Assembly (NCBI RefSeq): GCF_004005865.1
Contig: NZ_SACN01000001.1
Span: forward strand, 2,914,001 to 2,978,000
Direction: 5' to 3'
DNA from: Sphingomonas crocodyli
GTDB taxonomy: Bacteria; Pseudomonadota; Alphaproteobacteria; Sphingomonadales; Sphingomonadaceae
Length of the DNA stretch: 64,000 bases
Below, piece after piece: positions 17,253-25,946 of the stretch. The translations under genes and the position numbers were made by a program. Below the pieces are notes generated by a model. It was given only the letters and a program-made list of their open reading frames with translations, made no database searches and was not told where the DNA came from. Position 1 is the first letter of the stretch. Every line of letters starts with the position of its first letter.

Positions 17253-17734
17253 CCGATCTCACCATCCGCGAAGGCACGACGGCCGATATCGAGGATGTCA
17301 TGGCGGTGATGAACGACGCGTTCGATCCGCGCTTCGGCGAAGCGTGGAATACCGGCCAGTGCCTGTCGATGATGTCGCTGCCGGGCACCTTCCTGCTGAT
17401 CGCAAGAATTGGCGGAAAACCGGTCGGATTCGCGCTCAATCGTCAGATTGTCGATGAAGTCGAGCTGTTGCTGCTGGCGGTGGCAACGACTCACCGCAGG
17501 CAAGGGACTGCTCGTCGACTGATCGACGCCGTTCGGCAATTGTCACTGGCGCGTGGCGCAGCACATGTTCATCTTGAAGTTCGGGACAATAATCCCGCGT
17601 ATTTCCTCTACGTAAATGCGGGGTTCAGCTTGGCGGGCCGTAGAGTAGGATATTATCGCGGCGCTGATGGCGAGGCTTTCGATGCCTTGACCTTGTCCTG
17701 TCCGCTCGATTCTCCAATGGACTTACATCCTTGA
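17249..17734 (+). CDS. rimI: ribosomal-protein-alanine N-acetyltransferase-like GNAT protein (RimI)
   Basis: 161 residues from the ATG overlapping the tsaB stop. GNAT fold with the acetyl-CoA motif A as VATTHRRQGTARRLIDA (about 76-92) and LEVRDNNPAYFLYVNAGF (about 108-125), typical of RimI. It would acetylate the N-terminal alanine of ribosomal protein S18, although GNATs at this place can have other protein targets. The last third of the gene (about 17400-17740) is clearly less GC-rich than its surroundings, with codons such as AAT, GTT and CTT that the neighbours avoid. Confidence 0.88.
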   Translation: MTDLTIREGTTADIEDVMAVMNDAFDPRFGEAWNTGQCLSMMSLPGTFLLIARIGGKPVGFALNRQIVDEVELLLLAVATTHRRQGTARRLIDAVRQLSLARGAAHVHLEVRDNNPAYFLYVNAGFSLAGRRVGYYRGADGEAFDALTLSCPLDSPMDLHP

Positions 17735-17839
17735 AAGAAGCTTGTTGCATTGGAGTGTAAAAAGGCGCACAGGCCGCCCTTGGCTTCCCCGGCCAAGTAG
17801 TGACCAAGTTAATCCTTATTTACAATAAAGGGTCCGCCA

Positions 17840-18253
17840 ATGAACGATAATAACGCCCAGAACGAAACCTTGATCGCCCTCACGGCCGATATCGTATCTG
17901 CGCATGTCAGCAACAACAGCGTCTCGGTTTCTGATCTTCCGCTTCTGATTCAGAACGTTCACAACGCCCTCGCAGGCCTTGGTGACGATCTGGTCGAGCC
18001 GGAAGTGAAGCAGGAGCCGGCCGTGTCGGTCCGCGCCTCGATCCGCCCCGATTACATCGTGTGTCTTGAGGACGGTAAGAAGCTCAAGATGCTCAAGCGC
18101 CACCTGATGACGCATTACCAGCTCACCCCCGAGCAGTATCGCGCCAAGTGGAACCTGCCGGCCGACTATCCGATGGTCGCGCCGAACTATGCCGAGCAGC
18201 GCCGCTCGCTCGCCAAGAAGATCGGTCTGGGCACGAAGCGCCGCACGCGCTGA
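17840..18253 (+). CDS. mucR: MucR/Ros family transcriptional regulator
   Basis: 137 residues. The N-terminal half (1-65) is the acidic oligomerisation part, the C-terminal half the DNA-binding domain with YIVCLEDGKKLKMLKRHLMTHY (Cys75, His88, His92) and the invariant LTPEQYRAKWNLPADYPMVAP. MucR proteins are heat-stable alphaproteobacterial regulators that bind AT-rich DNA at T-A steps and control exopolysaccharide, motility and cell-cycle genes. The upstream 105 bp are unusually AT-rich for this genome, which fits autoregulation. A strong terminator follows the gene. The exopolysaccharide locus upstream is a plausible target, by inference only. Confidence 0.93.
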   Translation: MNDNNAQNETLIALTADIVSAHVSNNSVSVSDLPLLIQNVHNALAGLGDDLVEPEVKQEPAVSVRASIRPDYIVCLEDGKKLKMLKRHLMTHYQLTPEQYRAKWNLPADYPMVAPNYAEQRRSLAKKIGLGTKRRTR

Positions 18254-18274
18254 TCGTCTCGGAACGAACGCGGG

Positions 18275-18314
18275 ACGGGGGCGGCCGCAGGGCCTCGCCC
18301 CCGTTTTCGTTTTT
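18275..18314 (+). terminator. rho-independent terminator of mucR
   Basis: A perfect 9-bp stem ACGGGGGCG / CGCCCCCGT (18275-18283 and 18296-18304) with a 12-base loop is followed by TTTCGTTTTT. It lies 22 bp after the mucR stop and separates it from the fur transcript. Confidence 0.85.
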
Positions 18315-18407
18315 CCGCCAGATTTTCTTATTCCCGCCAGTCTTTCGTTTCGCGCGAAAAGCGCCTAACTCTTGCTGCATCGCAAACCTCCCGCGCCAAG
18401 GGGTCGC

Positions 18408-18830
18408 ATGAATCGCAAAATCGATATCGAAGCGCTTTGCGCCGAGAAGGGTCTCCGCATCACCGAGCAGCGCCGCGTCATCGCGCGCGTGCTTTCGGAC
18501 GCAGAGGATCATCCCGACGTGGAACTGCTCCATGAGCGCGCGTCGGCGATCGATCCGGGTATCTCGATCGCCACCGTCTATCGCACCGTCCGCCTGTTCG
18601 AAGATGCGGGCATCCTCGAACGCCACGATTTCGGCGATGGCCGCGCCCGTTACGAGGCGGCCGCCGAAACCCATCACGATCACCTGATCGACGTCGAAAC
18701 CGGCAATGTCATCGAGTTCACCGATCCCGAACTCGAAGAATTGCAGCGCAAGATCGCCGACAAACTCGGCTTCCGCCTCGTCGATCACCGCCTCGAACTC
18801 TACGGGGTCTCGACCGCTCGCACGAAGTGA
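18408..18830 (+). CDS. fur: Fur family transcriptional regulator
   Basis: 140 residues from ATG 18408, preceded by CAAGGGG; a longer frame from 18372 lacks a site. The winged helix occupies residues 1-80 (GLRITEQRRVIARVL, then SIATVYRTVRLFEDAGIL) and the dimerisation domain has the metal-site HHDHLID at 89-95. The structural CxxC pairs of classical zinc-bearing Fur are absent, as in many alphaproteobacterial Fur/Mur proteins. It senses Fe(II) (or Mn(II) if Mur-like) and represses uptake genes. GTG of the acyltransferase gene overlaps its stop, so the pair is coupled. Confidence 0.92.
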   Translation: MNRKIDIEALCAEKGLRITEQRRVIARVLSDAEDHPDVELLHERASAIDPGISIATVYRTVRLFEDAGILERHDFGDGRARYEAAAETHHDHLIDVETGNVIEFTDPELEELQRKIADKLGFRLVDHRLELYGVSTARTK

Positions 18831-19549
18831 GCCGTAAAGTGCGGACGGGCTGGCGGGTCGGGCGCGTGCTCGGCCTGCTGCTCGTCTGCCTTGGGGGCTA
18901 TGGCGTCGCCCGCCTGTTCGGCCCCGGCCATTGGTGGAAGCGCACCTTCCTGCGCACTGCCGGCCGCATCTTCGGCCTCGATCTGCGGATCGAAGGTACG
19001 CCCGTTTCCCGCAACGTCCTGCTCGTCGCCAACCATGTCAGCTGGCTCGATATCCTCGCGATCGGCGGGGCCGCCGGCGCGCGCTTCGTGTCGAAAGCCG
19101 AGGTCGCCGACTGGCCGGTCATCAGCCTGATCGCGCGAATCGGCGACACCGTCCTCGTCGAACGCCAGAGCAAGCGCGCGGTGCGCGGACAGGCCGATCA
19201 GTTGAGCGCCGCTTTGATCGAAGGGCGCCCCGTCGTGCTGTTCCCCGAAGGGACCACCGGCGACGGCCGCACCCTCCTGCCCTTCCGTCCGGCCTTGCTC
19301 GCCACCGTCACGCCCCCGCCGCCGGGCGTGGTCGTGCAACCGGTCGCAATCGATTACGGCGATGCCACCACCGACATTGCGTGGCCCGACGGCGAATCGA
19401 TGGGCGCCAATGCCGCGCGCGTCATCGGCCGCCCCGGCCGCATCCGCGCCACCATCCGTTTCCTGCCGCCCCTGCCCCCGATCGACGACCGCAAGGCGCT
19501 GGCCGCAGCCGCGCAGGCGGCGATCGCAGAGGCGCTGAGCAGGGCTTAA
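18827..19549 (+). CDS. 1-acyl-sn-glycerol-3-phosphate acyltransferase (PlsC family)
   Basis: 240 residues beginning with GTG in a GTGA overlap with fur. One N-terminal membrane helix (about 10-32) anchors it to the inner membrane. The HX4D motif is NHVSWLD (His70, Asp75), and the substrate-binding motif FPEGTT is at 139-144. These residues define the PlsC superfamily, which acylates lysophosphatidic acid or other lyso-lipids. Translational coupling with Fur suggests co-expression, but no iron-related role is evident; an ornithine-lipid OlsA-like function is an alternative. Confidence 0.9.
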   Translation: MSRKVRTGWRVGRVLGLLLVCLGGYGVARLFGPGHWWKRTFLRTAGRIFGLDLRIEGTPVSRNVLLVANHVSWLDILAIGGAAGARFVSKAEVADWPVISLIARIGDTVLVERQSKRAVRGQADQLSAALIEGRPVVLFPEGTTGDGRTLLPFRPALLATVTPPPPGVVVQPVAIDYGDATTDIAWPDGESMGANAARVIGRPGRIRATIRFLPPLPPIDDRKALAAAAQAAIAEALSRA

Positions 19550-19580
19550 ACCCGCCGCCACTTTCCGCTATGGCGCGCCG

Positions 19581-20927
19581 ATGAATCCCGACGCCCCAAA
19601 CACCCGGCCCAAAAGCTATCACGTCAAGTCGTTCGGCTGTCAGATGAACGCCTATGACGGCACGCGCATGGCCGAGCTGCTCGAGGCCGACGGCCTCACC
19701 GCCGCCGCGAGCGCGGAGGAGGCCGATCTGGTCGTCCTCAACACCTGCCACATCCGCGAAAAGGCCGCCGAGAAGGTCTATTCGGATATTGGCCGGCTGA
19801 CCAAGAATGCCAGGAAGAATGACCGCGCCAAGCCGATGATCGCGGTCGCGGGCTGCGTTGCGCAGGCCGAAGGCGCCGAGATCGGCGTACGTGCGCCCGC
19901 GGTCGACATCGTCGTCGGCCCGCAGGCCTATCACAACCTGCCCGATCTAGTAGCCAAGGCGGCGTCAGGCATCCGCGCGCTCGATACCGACATGCCCGCC
20001 GCATCGAAGTTCGATGCGCTGCCCAAGCGTCGCAAGCAGGGGCCGGCCGCCTTCCTGACCGTGCAGGAGGGTTGCGACAAATTCTGCACCTATTGCGTCG
20101 TCCCCTATACGCGCGGCGCCGAAATCTCGCGCCCGTGGGGCCAGATCGTCGATGAGGCGAAGGCGCTGGTCGATGCCGGCGCGCGCGAGATCACCCTGCT
20201 CGGCCAGAACGTCAACGCGTGGAGCGATGACAGCGGGCGTGGCCTGCACGACCTGATCGAGGCGCTGGCCACGATCCCGGCGCTCGCGCGAATCCGCTAT
20301 ACCACCAGCCATCCCAACGACATGGCCGACGGGCTGATCGCCGCGCACCGCGACATCCCCAAGCTGATGCCCTTCCTCCACCTGCCGGTGCAGGCGGGAT
20401 CGGATCGGATCCTGAAGGCGATGAACCGCAGCCACGATGCCGCCGGCTATCTGAAGCTGATCGAACGCGTCCGCGTGGCGCGCCCCGATATCGCGATTTC
20501 GGGCGACTTCATCGTCGGCTTCCCCGGCGAGACCGACGCCGATTTCGAAGCGACGCTCGATATCGTCCGCGCGGTCGATCATGCGCAGGCGTTCAGCTTC
20601 AAATATTCGCCCCGCCCCGGCACTCCGGCCGCGACGATGGGCGATCAGGTCGCGATCGAGGTGATGGACGAGCGGCTCCAGCGGCTGCAGGCGCTGCTCA
20701 ACGAACAGCAGTCCCGCTTCAACGCCGCGACCGTCGGCAAGCGCTGCGAAGTGCTGATCGAGCGCGACGGCAAGCTGCCCGGCCAGCGGATCGGCAAGTC
20801 GCCCTGGCTCCAGTCGGTGATCGTCGAAAACGGCCCCGCGATCGGCGAACTCGTCACCGTCGACATCGTCTCCGCCGGCCCGAACAGCCTGGTCGGCACG
20901 ATCGTCGCCGCCCGCGCGGCCGCCTGA
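19581..20927 (+). CDS. miaB: tRNA-2-methylthio-N6-dimethylallyladenosine synthase MiaB
   Basis: 448 residues. The N-terminal UPF0004 domain binds one 4Fe-4S cluster through Cys20, Cys56 and Cys92 ([23 protein letters not shown]). The radical-SAM domain has the Cys165-x3-Cys169-x2-Cys172 motif ([10 protein letters not shown]), and a C-terminal TRAM domain spans about 380-445. It adds the 2-methylthio group to i6A37 in tRNAs reading UNN codons. Lies just upstream of phoH-ybeY, with an oxygenase, a DUF1801 gene and a P450 in between; miaB-phoH-ybeY is a frequent order in alphaproteobacteria. Confidence 0.96.
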   Translation: MNPDAPNTRPKSYHVKSFGCQMNAYDGTRMAELLEADGLTAAASAEEADLVVLNTCHIREKAAEKVYSDIGRLTKNARKNDRAKPMIAVAGCVAQAEGAEIGVRAPAVDIVVGPQAYHNLPDLVAKAASGIRALDTDMPAASKFDALPKRRKQGPAAFLTVQEGCDKFCTYCVVPYTRGAEISRPWGQIVDEAKALVDAGAREITLLGQNVNAWSDDSGRGLHDLIEALATIPALARIRYTTSHPNDMADGLIAAHRDIPKLMPFLHLPVQAGSDRILKAMNRSHDAAGYLKLIERVRVARPDIAISGDFIVGFPGETDADFEATLDIVRAVDHAQAFSFKYSPRPGTPAATMGDQVAIEVMDERLQRLQALLNEQQSRFNAATVGKRCEVLIERDGKLPGQRIGKSPWLQSVIVENGPAIGELVTVDIVSAGPNSLVGTIVAARAAA

Positions 20928-20953
20928 CCGGCCAGCAGGAACTCAAGGTATAT

Positions 20954-21601
20954 ATGCAGATCGAAGGCAATTATCGGGACAATGGCTTCGCGACGATCCG
21001 CGGGCTCGTCCCTCCGGAAGTCGCGACGATGCTGTTCCGACAGATCCAGATGGATCTGTCCGCGGCGGGCAAGTCGTTCGACATCTTCGCCAAGTCGCAC
21101 CCGCTGTCGAACCAGCAGACGGTGGACATTTCGGGCCATTTCTATCGCCCGCTGACCACCTTTCTGTGGGGCCTGACCCCCATCGTGGCCGAACTGACGG
21201 GCGCGGACGTGCTGCCCAGCTACGATTATTTCCGCATCTATCAGAAGGGCGACGTCTGCCGCGTCCATTCGGATCGCCCGTCGTGCGAGCACAGCGTCTC
21301 GCTCACGCTCACCTATAGCGACGGCATCGCCTGGCCGCTCGAAGTCGGATCGATCCCGGTGAAGGGCGAAGGGCCGTGTACCGACAGCTTCGGCGACGAA
21401 GCCTCGACCGCGGTCGCGATGCAGCCGGGCGACGCCGTCCTCTATCGCGGGATCGACCTGCTCCACGGCCGCACACAGCCCAACCCGAACCAGTGGTCCG
21501 CGCACCTCTTCCTGTTCTGGGTCGAACGCGACGGCCCCTACGCCCAGCACGCCTTCGACGAAGAGCGCCTTCGCTCCGAACTGAAGCGGGTCAACGGCTG
21601 A
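20954..21601 (+). CDS. 2-oxoglutarate/Fe(II)-dependent oxygenase-like protein
   Basis: 215 residues, ribosome-binding site AACTCAAGG. The jelly-roll candidate facial triad is His111/Asp113 in CRVHSDRPSCEH and a distal His in LLHGRTQPNPNQWSAHLF, where HGRT supplies His and the 2OG-binding Arg. SLTLTYSDGIAWPLEV and MQPGDAVLYRG are typical double-stranded beta-helix strands of phytanoyl-dioxygenase or prolyl-hydroxylase relatives. The substrate is unknown. Spacing of 26 bp behind miaB allows co-transcription. Confidence is good for the fold, low for a specific reaction. Confidence 0.65.
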   Translation: MQIEGNYRDNGFATIRGLVPPEVATMLFRQIQMDLSAAGKSFDIFAKSHPLSNQQTVDISGHFYRPLTTFLWGLTPIVAELTGADVLPSYDYFRIYQKGDVCRVHSDRPSCEHSVSLTLTYSDGIAWPLEVGSIPVKGEGPCTDSFGDEASTAVAMQPGDAVLYRGIDLLHGRTQPNPNQWSAHLFLFWVERDGPYAQHAFDEERLRSELKRVNG

Positions 21602-21613
21602 GCCCACCCTCCC

Positions 21614-21702
21614 CCTCGTCATTGCGAGGAGCCCGAAGGGCGACGCGGCAATCCACTCCGAACTGCGGAATGGATTGCTTCGCTACGCTCGCAATGACGA
21701 GG
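21614..21702. repeat. nested inverted repeat, CTCGTCATTGCGAG family (copy 1)
   Basis: The outer arms CTCGTCATTGCGAG and CTCGCAATGACGAG are perfect complements, and an inner pair (CAATCCACTCCG / CGGAATGGATTG) is nearly complementary. The whole 89 bp could fold into one long hairpin between two convergent genes. A second copy with a different inner palindrome is at 40210-40322. Confidence 0.85.
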
Positions 21703-21721
21703 ATGGAGTGACGCCCGCCCA

Positions 21722-22141
21722 CTAGCCCGGATACCGTTCCCCCATCACATCCCACGCGCGCTGCACGATCGCCTCCAGCGCGCCCGCGTCGACGTCGCTC
21801 AGCCGTTTGACGTAGAGACATCCAACCCCCGTCTTGTGCTTGCCCAGCGGCTCGAGCAGTTCGTGCGCATCGTCGAAGCCCGGACCGATATAGAGCGTCG
21901 TCTGGCCCTTGCGCGGCGAAAAGCCGATCCGGCACATGTCGCCCTCACGCCCGCTGTCGTAGCGATAATGATAGGCGCCGAAGCCGACGATCGCCGGCCC
22001 CCACATCACCGCCGGCTGGCCCGAAACCCGCGCCATCATCGCCGCGATCGCCTTCGCATCCTCGCGCTGCTGCGGCGGATCGACCGCGTCGAGAAAAGCG
22101 TCGACATCGCCCGCATGCGCCTTTGTCTTCAACTCCGCCAT
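21722..22141 (-). CDS. DUF1801 domain-containing protein
   Basis: 139 residues from ATG 22141, chosen because GGAGGAAAGG precedes it; the open frame extends further upstream without support. DAFLDAVDPPQQREDAKAIAAMM, then MWGPAIVGFGAYHYRY and IGFSPRKGQTTLYIGPGFDD are characteristic of the DUF1801 (YdhG-like) family. The fold is small alpha/beta; no enzymatic function is established. Divergent from the P450 at 22205, sharing a 63-bp intergenic region. Confidence 0.85.
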   Translation of the reverse strand: MAELKTKAHAGDVDAFLDAVDPPQQREDAKAIAAMMARVSGQPAVMWGPAIVGFGAYHYRYDSGREGDMCRIGFSPRKGQTTLYIGPGFDDAHELLEPLGKHKTGVGCLYVKRLSDVDAGALEAIVQRAWDVMGERYPG

Positions 22142-22204
22142 CGCCTTTCCTCCACACCGGCCAGAGTATAGGCTGCCCAAAAATAGAATAGAGAGGATCG
22201 AACG

Positions 22205-23437
22205 ATGGGCGAACTGCGTGAGATCACGGCCGCGGATATACCTGCGCATGTTCCGCCGGGCCTAGTCATCCCCTTCGATTTTCGGCGCGATTTCACGACA
22301 AATGAAGATGTGTGGTCGCTCGCCGAGGCGATGAACGATCGCCCCGACATCTTCTGGTCGCCCGATCTTGGCGGTTATTGGGTCGCGACTCGCGCGCCCA
22401 TCATCGAGGAGGTGTTTCGCCGCCACGAACTCTTTTCGAACCGCAGCGTGATGATCCCGCCGATGATGTCGAGCGGTTTTGGGATCGTGAATACCGAGGA
22501 TCCGCCGGATCATGCGCGCTTCCGATCGATCCTGGCCACCACCATGTTCTCGCCTCGCGCACTTGCAGGCGTCGAGGAGGCGGCGCGGCAGGTGACGCGT
22601 GAGATCATCGACAGCTTCGCATCGCGCGGCTCGTGCGATTTCGCCGCCGAGTTCGCGCGGCCGATGCCGGTCGACGTGTTCATGGGCATGTTTGGCATGG
22701 ACCGCGATCGGCGCATGGCGTTCGTGCCGTGGGTCGAACAATTCTTCCGATCCGCCGTGCCCGAGGAGCGTTTTCAGGCGCGCGACGCGATCCTCGGCCT
22801 GCTCGACGACTGGATCGACCGACAGATCGCCGATCCCTCCACCGCCGCCGACGGCCACATCATGCCAGCCCTTCTCGCCGCCCGCCCCGATGGCCGCCCG
22901 GTGACGAAGCAGGAGATGATGGCTTTGTGCTTCCTGCTGGTGAACGGCGCGCTCGATACCACCACCGCGCAGATGACGCACCAGATGCGCTTCATCGCCG
23001 GCCACCCCGCACACCGCGACGCCCTGATCGCCGATCCGTCGCTCATCCCCCACGCGGTCGAGGTGATGTTGCGCCGTTTCGGCATGATCAACACCGGCCG
23101 CATGGTCCGCGACGATGTCGAGTTTCACGGTGTACAGATGAAGGCGGGCGAGATGGTGCTGTGCTCCACCGTCATCGCGGGGATGGACAAGGCCGCCTAC
23201 CCGGCCGCGCGGGACGTCAGTTTCGACAAGGGCGATGGCCGCGTGAAGCATTGGGCCTTCGGCTCCGGCATCCACATCTGTCCGGGCGCCTATCTCGCGC
23301 GAATGGAGTTGCGGATATTGCTGGAAGAGGCGTTGCCTCGGCTCAGGAACCTGCGCCTCTCGCCAAAAGACACCGGCGCGGCGGTATCCGGCATCACCGT
23401 AGCGTTGCCCGAACTCCACATCGAATGGGATGTGTAG
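22205..23437 (+). CDS. cytochrome P450 with substituted ExxR motif
   Basis: 410 residues, the usual bacterial class I length. The heme-binding loop is FGSGIHICPGAYLAR with Cys359 as thiolate ligand, and the I-helix has NGALDTT (Asp251-Thr252) for oxygen activation. In the K-helix, where the family has E-x-x-R (typically AVEEMLRR), this protein reads AVEVMLRRF (284-292): the Glu that salt-bridges Arg290 is Val287, a change that needs only one base (GAG to GTG). It needs ferredoxin and reductase partners that are not encoded nearby. Either a specialised P450 or one damaged by a recent mutation. Substrate unknown. Confidence 0.9.
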   Translation: MGELREITAADIPAHVPPGLVIPFDFRRDFTTNEDVWSLAEAMNDRPDIFWSPDLGGYWVATRAPIIEEVFRRHELFSNRSVMIPPMMSSGFGIVNTEDPPDHARFRSILATTMFSPRALAGVEEAARQVTREIIDSFASRGSCDFAAEFARPMPVDVFMGMFGMDRDRRMAFVPWVEQFFRSAVPEERFQARDAILGLLDDWIDRQIADPSTAADGHIMPALLAARPDGRPVTKQEMMALCFLLVNGALDTTTAQMTHQMRFIAGHPAHRDALIADPSLIPHAVEVMLRRFGMINTGRMVRDDVEFHGVQMKAGEMVLCSTVIAGMDKAAYPAARDVSFDKGDGRVKHWAFGSGIHICPGAYLARMELRILLEEALPRLRNLRLSPKDTGAAVSGITVALPELHIEWDV

Positions 23438-23538
23438 CGAAGAGACTCCTTTTGCCTTTGCGTCGTCACAAATGCGACTAGACTTGCCGTGGACCTCGCG
23501 AGTCCCGCGAGGCATGCGAAAGGAAACTGCCGCACTTT

Positions 23539-24537
23539 ATGTCGCGTAAAGCCGTGCAAGCGCAGGCCGGGGATCGCGCCCGGATCGAAGTCACGTTCGA
23601 CAGGCCCCAGTTGCTGGGACAGTTGTTCGGGCAGTTCGACCAGAACCTGGTCGCGATCGAAAACCGCCTCGGCGTCTATATCGCGGCGCGCGGCAACAAG
23701 CTGCAGATAGAGGGCGAGGCCGAAGCCGCCGCCCGTGCGCGCGAAGTGTTGACCGGCCTCTACAACCGCATCGTGCAGGGGCAGGATATCGATACGGGCG
23801 CGGTCGAAGCCGTCATCGCCATGTCGGCCGAACCGATGCTGGACGGCATCATCCGGCAGGACGTGTCCGATCCGCCCAAGGTGATGATCCGCACCCGCAA
23901 GAAGACGATCGTCCCGCGTTCGGCCACGCAGACCACCTATATGGAGGCGCTCAACCGCGCCGATATCATCTTCGCGCTCGGCCCGGCGGGCACCGGCAAG
24001 ACCTATCTGGCCGTCGCGCAGGCGGTGCAGCAGCTGATCCAGGGCACGGTCGATCGCCTGATCCTGTCGCGCCCCGCGGTGGAAGCCGGCGAGCGTCTGG
24101 GCTTCCTGCCCGGCGACATGAAGGAGAAGGTCGATCCCTATCTCCGCCCGCTCTACGACGCGCTCTACGATATGCTGCCGACCGAACAGGTCGAACGGCG
24201 GATCGCCAGCGGCGAGATCGAGATCGCCCCGATCGCCTTCATGCGCGGCCGCACGCTCAGCGACGCCTTCGTTATCCTCGACGAGGCGCAGAACACCACG
24301 CCCGCCCAGATGAAGATGTTCCTCACCCGCTTCGGCATGAACAGCCGGATGGTGATCTGCGGCGATCCGCGTCAGATCGATTTGCCCGATATCGGCAAGT
24401 CGGGGCTTGCGGATGCGGTCGGCAGGCTCGAAGGGACCGAAGGCATCGCGACGGTCCGCTTCGGCGCGGCCGACGTCGTCCGGCACCCGATCGTCGGCCG
24501 GATCGTTCAGGCTTATGAGGGGCCTGACGACGCCTGA
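23539..24537 (+). CDS. ybeZ: PhoH family ATPase (PhoH-like / YbeZ)
   Basis: 332 residues. A KH-like N-terminal part (about 15-80) precedes the P-loop NTPase core with Walker A GPAGTGKT (148-155) and Walker B VILDEA (245-250), plus RPAVEAGERLGFLPGD. This is the YbeZ-type PhoH protein, which associates with the endonuclease YbeY, encoded 18 bp downstream, in ribosome quality control and RNA processing. The ATP-binding core is intact and length is normal. Confidence 0.95.
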   Translation: MSRKAVQAQAGDRARIEVTFDRPQLLGQLFGQFDQNLVAIENRLGVYIAARGNKLQIEGEAEAAARAREVLTGLYNRIVQGQDIDTGAVEAVIAMSAEPMLDGIIRQDVSDPPKVMIRTRKKTIVPRSATQTTYMEALNRADIIFALGPAGTGKTYLAVAQAVQQLIQGTVDRLILSRPAVEAGERLGFLPGDMKEKVDPYLRPLYDALYDMLPTEQVERRIASGEIEIAPIAFMRGRTLSDAFVILDEAQNTTPAQMKMFLTRFGMNSRMVICGDPRQIDLPDIGKSGLADAVGRLEGTEGIATVRFGAADVVRHPIVGRIVQAYEGPDDA

Positions 24538-24555
24538 ACAATCCCGGAGTTTTGA

Positions 24556-25065
24556 ATGATTGAAGTAGCCGTCCAGATCGAAGCGGGCTGGGACGAGTCC
24601 GTCGATTGGGAAAATCTGGCGACCGAAGCGGTGACGGCCGCGCTCAAGGTCAGCCCACAGGCGCATATCCTGGCCGCGCGCTACATGGCCGAAGTCTCGG
24701 TCCGCCTGACCGACGATGACGAGGTTCACGCGCTCAACCGCCAATATCGGCAGAAGGACAAGCCCACCAACGTCCTGTCCTTCCCGATGGTGCAGGAGGA
24801 TCTGCTTGAGGGGCTGGCGAACAGCGACGACGGCGAAGTCCTGCTCGGCGACATCATTCTCGCGCGCGGCGTGTGCGAGGCGGAAGCGGCGGACAAGGGC
24901 GTATCCCCCGCCACCCACGCAACCCATCTGATCGCGCACGGCACGCTCCACCTGATCGGTTACGACCATATGGCCGACGACGAAGCCGAACATATGGAAG
25001 ACCTCGAACGCGCGGCGCTGGCGACGCTGGGGATCGACGATCCTTATGCGGTGGTGGACGACTGA
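24556..25065 (+). CDS. ybeY: endoribonuclease YbeY
   Basis: 169 residues with GGAG just upstream of the ATG. The zinc-binding motif H-x3-H-x5-H is present as HGTLHLIGYDH (His128, His132, His138), and TNVLSFPM is the conserved loop. YbeY takes part in 16S rRNA 3'-end maturation and 70S ribosome quality control. In many genomes corC follows; here corC is separated by 5.6 kb of unrelated genes. Confidence 0.96.
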   Translation: MIEVAVQIEAGWDESVDWENLATEAVTAALKVSPQAHILAARYMAEVSVRLTDDDEVHALNRQYRQKDKPTNVLSFPMVQEDLLEGLANSDDGEVLLGDIILARGVCEAEAADKGVSPATHATHLIAHGTLHLIGYDHMADDEAEHMEDLERAALATLGIDDPYAVVDD

Positions 25066-25073
25066 CGCGTAAA

Positions 25074-25094
25074 TCCTCCCCCGGAGGGGGAGGA
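25074..25094. repeat. CCTCCCCC/GGGGGAGG palindrome (short copy)
   Basis: Perfect 8-bp arms CCTCCCCC and GGGGGAGG separated by three bases, directly after ybeY. It equals the terminal arm of the longer repeat found at 27507, 45891 and 53772 and may represent a minimal or remnant copy; it could also act as a weak terminator. Confidence 0.75.
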
Positions 25095-25165
25095 TCGAAG
25101 GCCCAAGCAACCCCTTGCAGCACCCCGGAAAACAAGCGGAAACACAGCGCATCTAACCCGCAATC

Positions 25166-25846
25166 ATGTTCCGCAAATCTTTGCTCGCCCTCTCCGCGCT
25201 CGCCGTCTCCACCCCCACGCTCGCCGCGACACGGCAGGAGGAGCAGGTCTGGATCAACTTCACCGCGATGGGCAGCCTCAAGGGCGATCTCGTCTATTTC
25301 GCCGAGATCCAGCCGCGGCTGAACGGCGATGCCGGGCCGATCGATCAGTTGCTGATGCGCCCCGCGATCGGATGGAAGCTCTCACCCTCGCTCACCGTCT
25401 ATCAGGGCTATGCCCATGTCGAAGTTCCGCGCGAGGGCCGCGCCGATCGCAATGAGGAACGCAGCTTCCAGCAGGTGAACTGGTCGATCGGCACCTTCGG
25501 CAAGGTCGAATTGTCGTCGCGCACCCGGCTCGAACAGCGTTTCGTGTCCGACGGGCGCGATACCGGCTGGCGGCTGCGTCAGTTCGTCCGTGCCGAAACC
25601 CCGCTGGGCGCCAGGAAGTCCGGACCCGCCGCGCTCGGCTGGATGGAGGGCTTCGTCGCCCTGAACGACACCGATTGGGGTGCCCGCAAGGGCTTCGATC
25701 AGCTGCGCAGCTTCGCCGGCGTCGAACTCCCGCTCGCAGGCAAGTCGACCCTCGAAGTCGGCTATCTCAACCAGGTGATCAACCAGACCGGCGGCGACAC
25801 CCGGATCAATCATATCGCGTCGATCACGCTGTGGGCACGCCATTAG
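25166..25846 (+). CDS. DUF2490 domain-containing exported protein
   Basis: 226 residues with a signal peptide ending in TPTLAA (residues 1-20). The rest is rich in alternating beta-strands (QVWINFTAMGSLKGDLVYFAE; LSSRTRLEQRFV; LEVGYLNQVINQ) and ends in a strand with terminal Arg-His (TLWARH), consistent with a small outer-membrane beta-barrel of the DUF2490 family. The role is unknown; the family often accompanies cell-envelope genes. It is the first gene of the segment that separates ybeY from corC. Confidence 0.8.
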   Translation: MFRKSLLALSALAVSTPTLAATRQEEQVWINFTAMGSLKGDLVYFAEIQPRLNGDAGPIDQLLMRPAIGWKLSPSLTVYQGYAHVEVPREGRADRNEERSFQQVNWSIGTFGKVELSSRTRLEQRFVSDGRDTGWRLRQFVRAETPLGARKSGPAALGWMEGFVALNDTDWGARKGFDQLRSFAGVELPLAGKSTLEVGYLNQVINQTGGDTRINHIASITLWARH

Positions 25847-25946
25847 AGTCCGGTCGTTACTGGGATCATTACTTGGCTTGAACGGTCTAGTGCGTTGATC
25901 TAGTGTGACGATCGGGGGGCGCTCCTAGGGGAATGGGAGAGCCTGA

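Noticed and set aside
22205..23437. P450 pseudogene
   Set aside because: Only one residue of the ExxR motif is changed; length, frame, heme loop and I-helix are intact, so I keep it as a gene and report the substitution separately.
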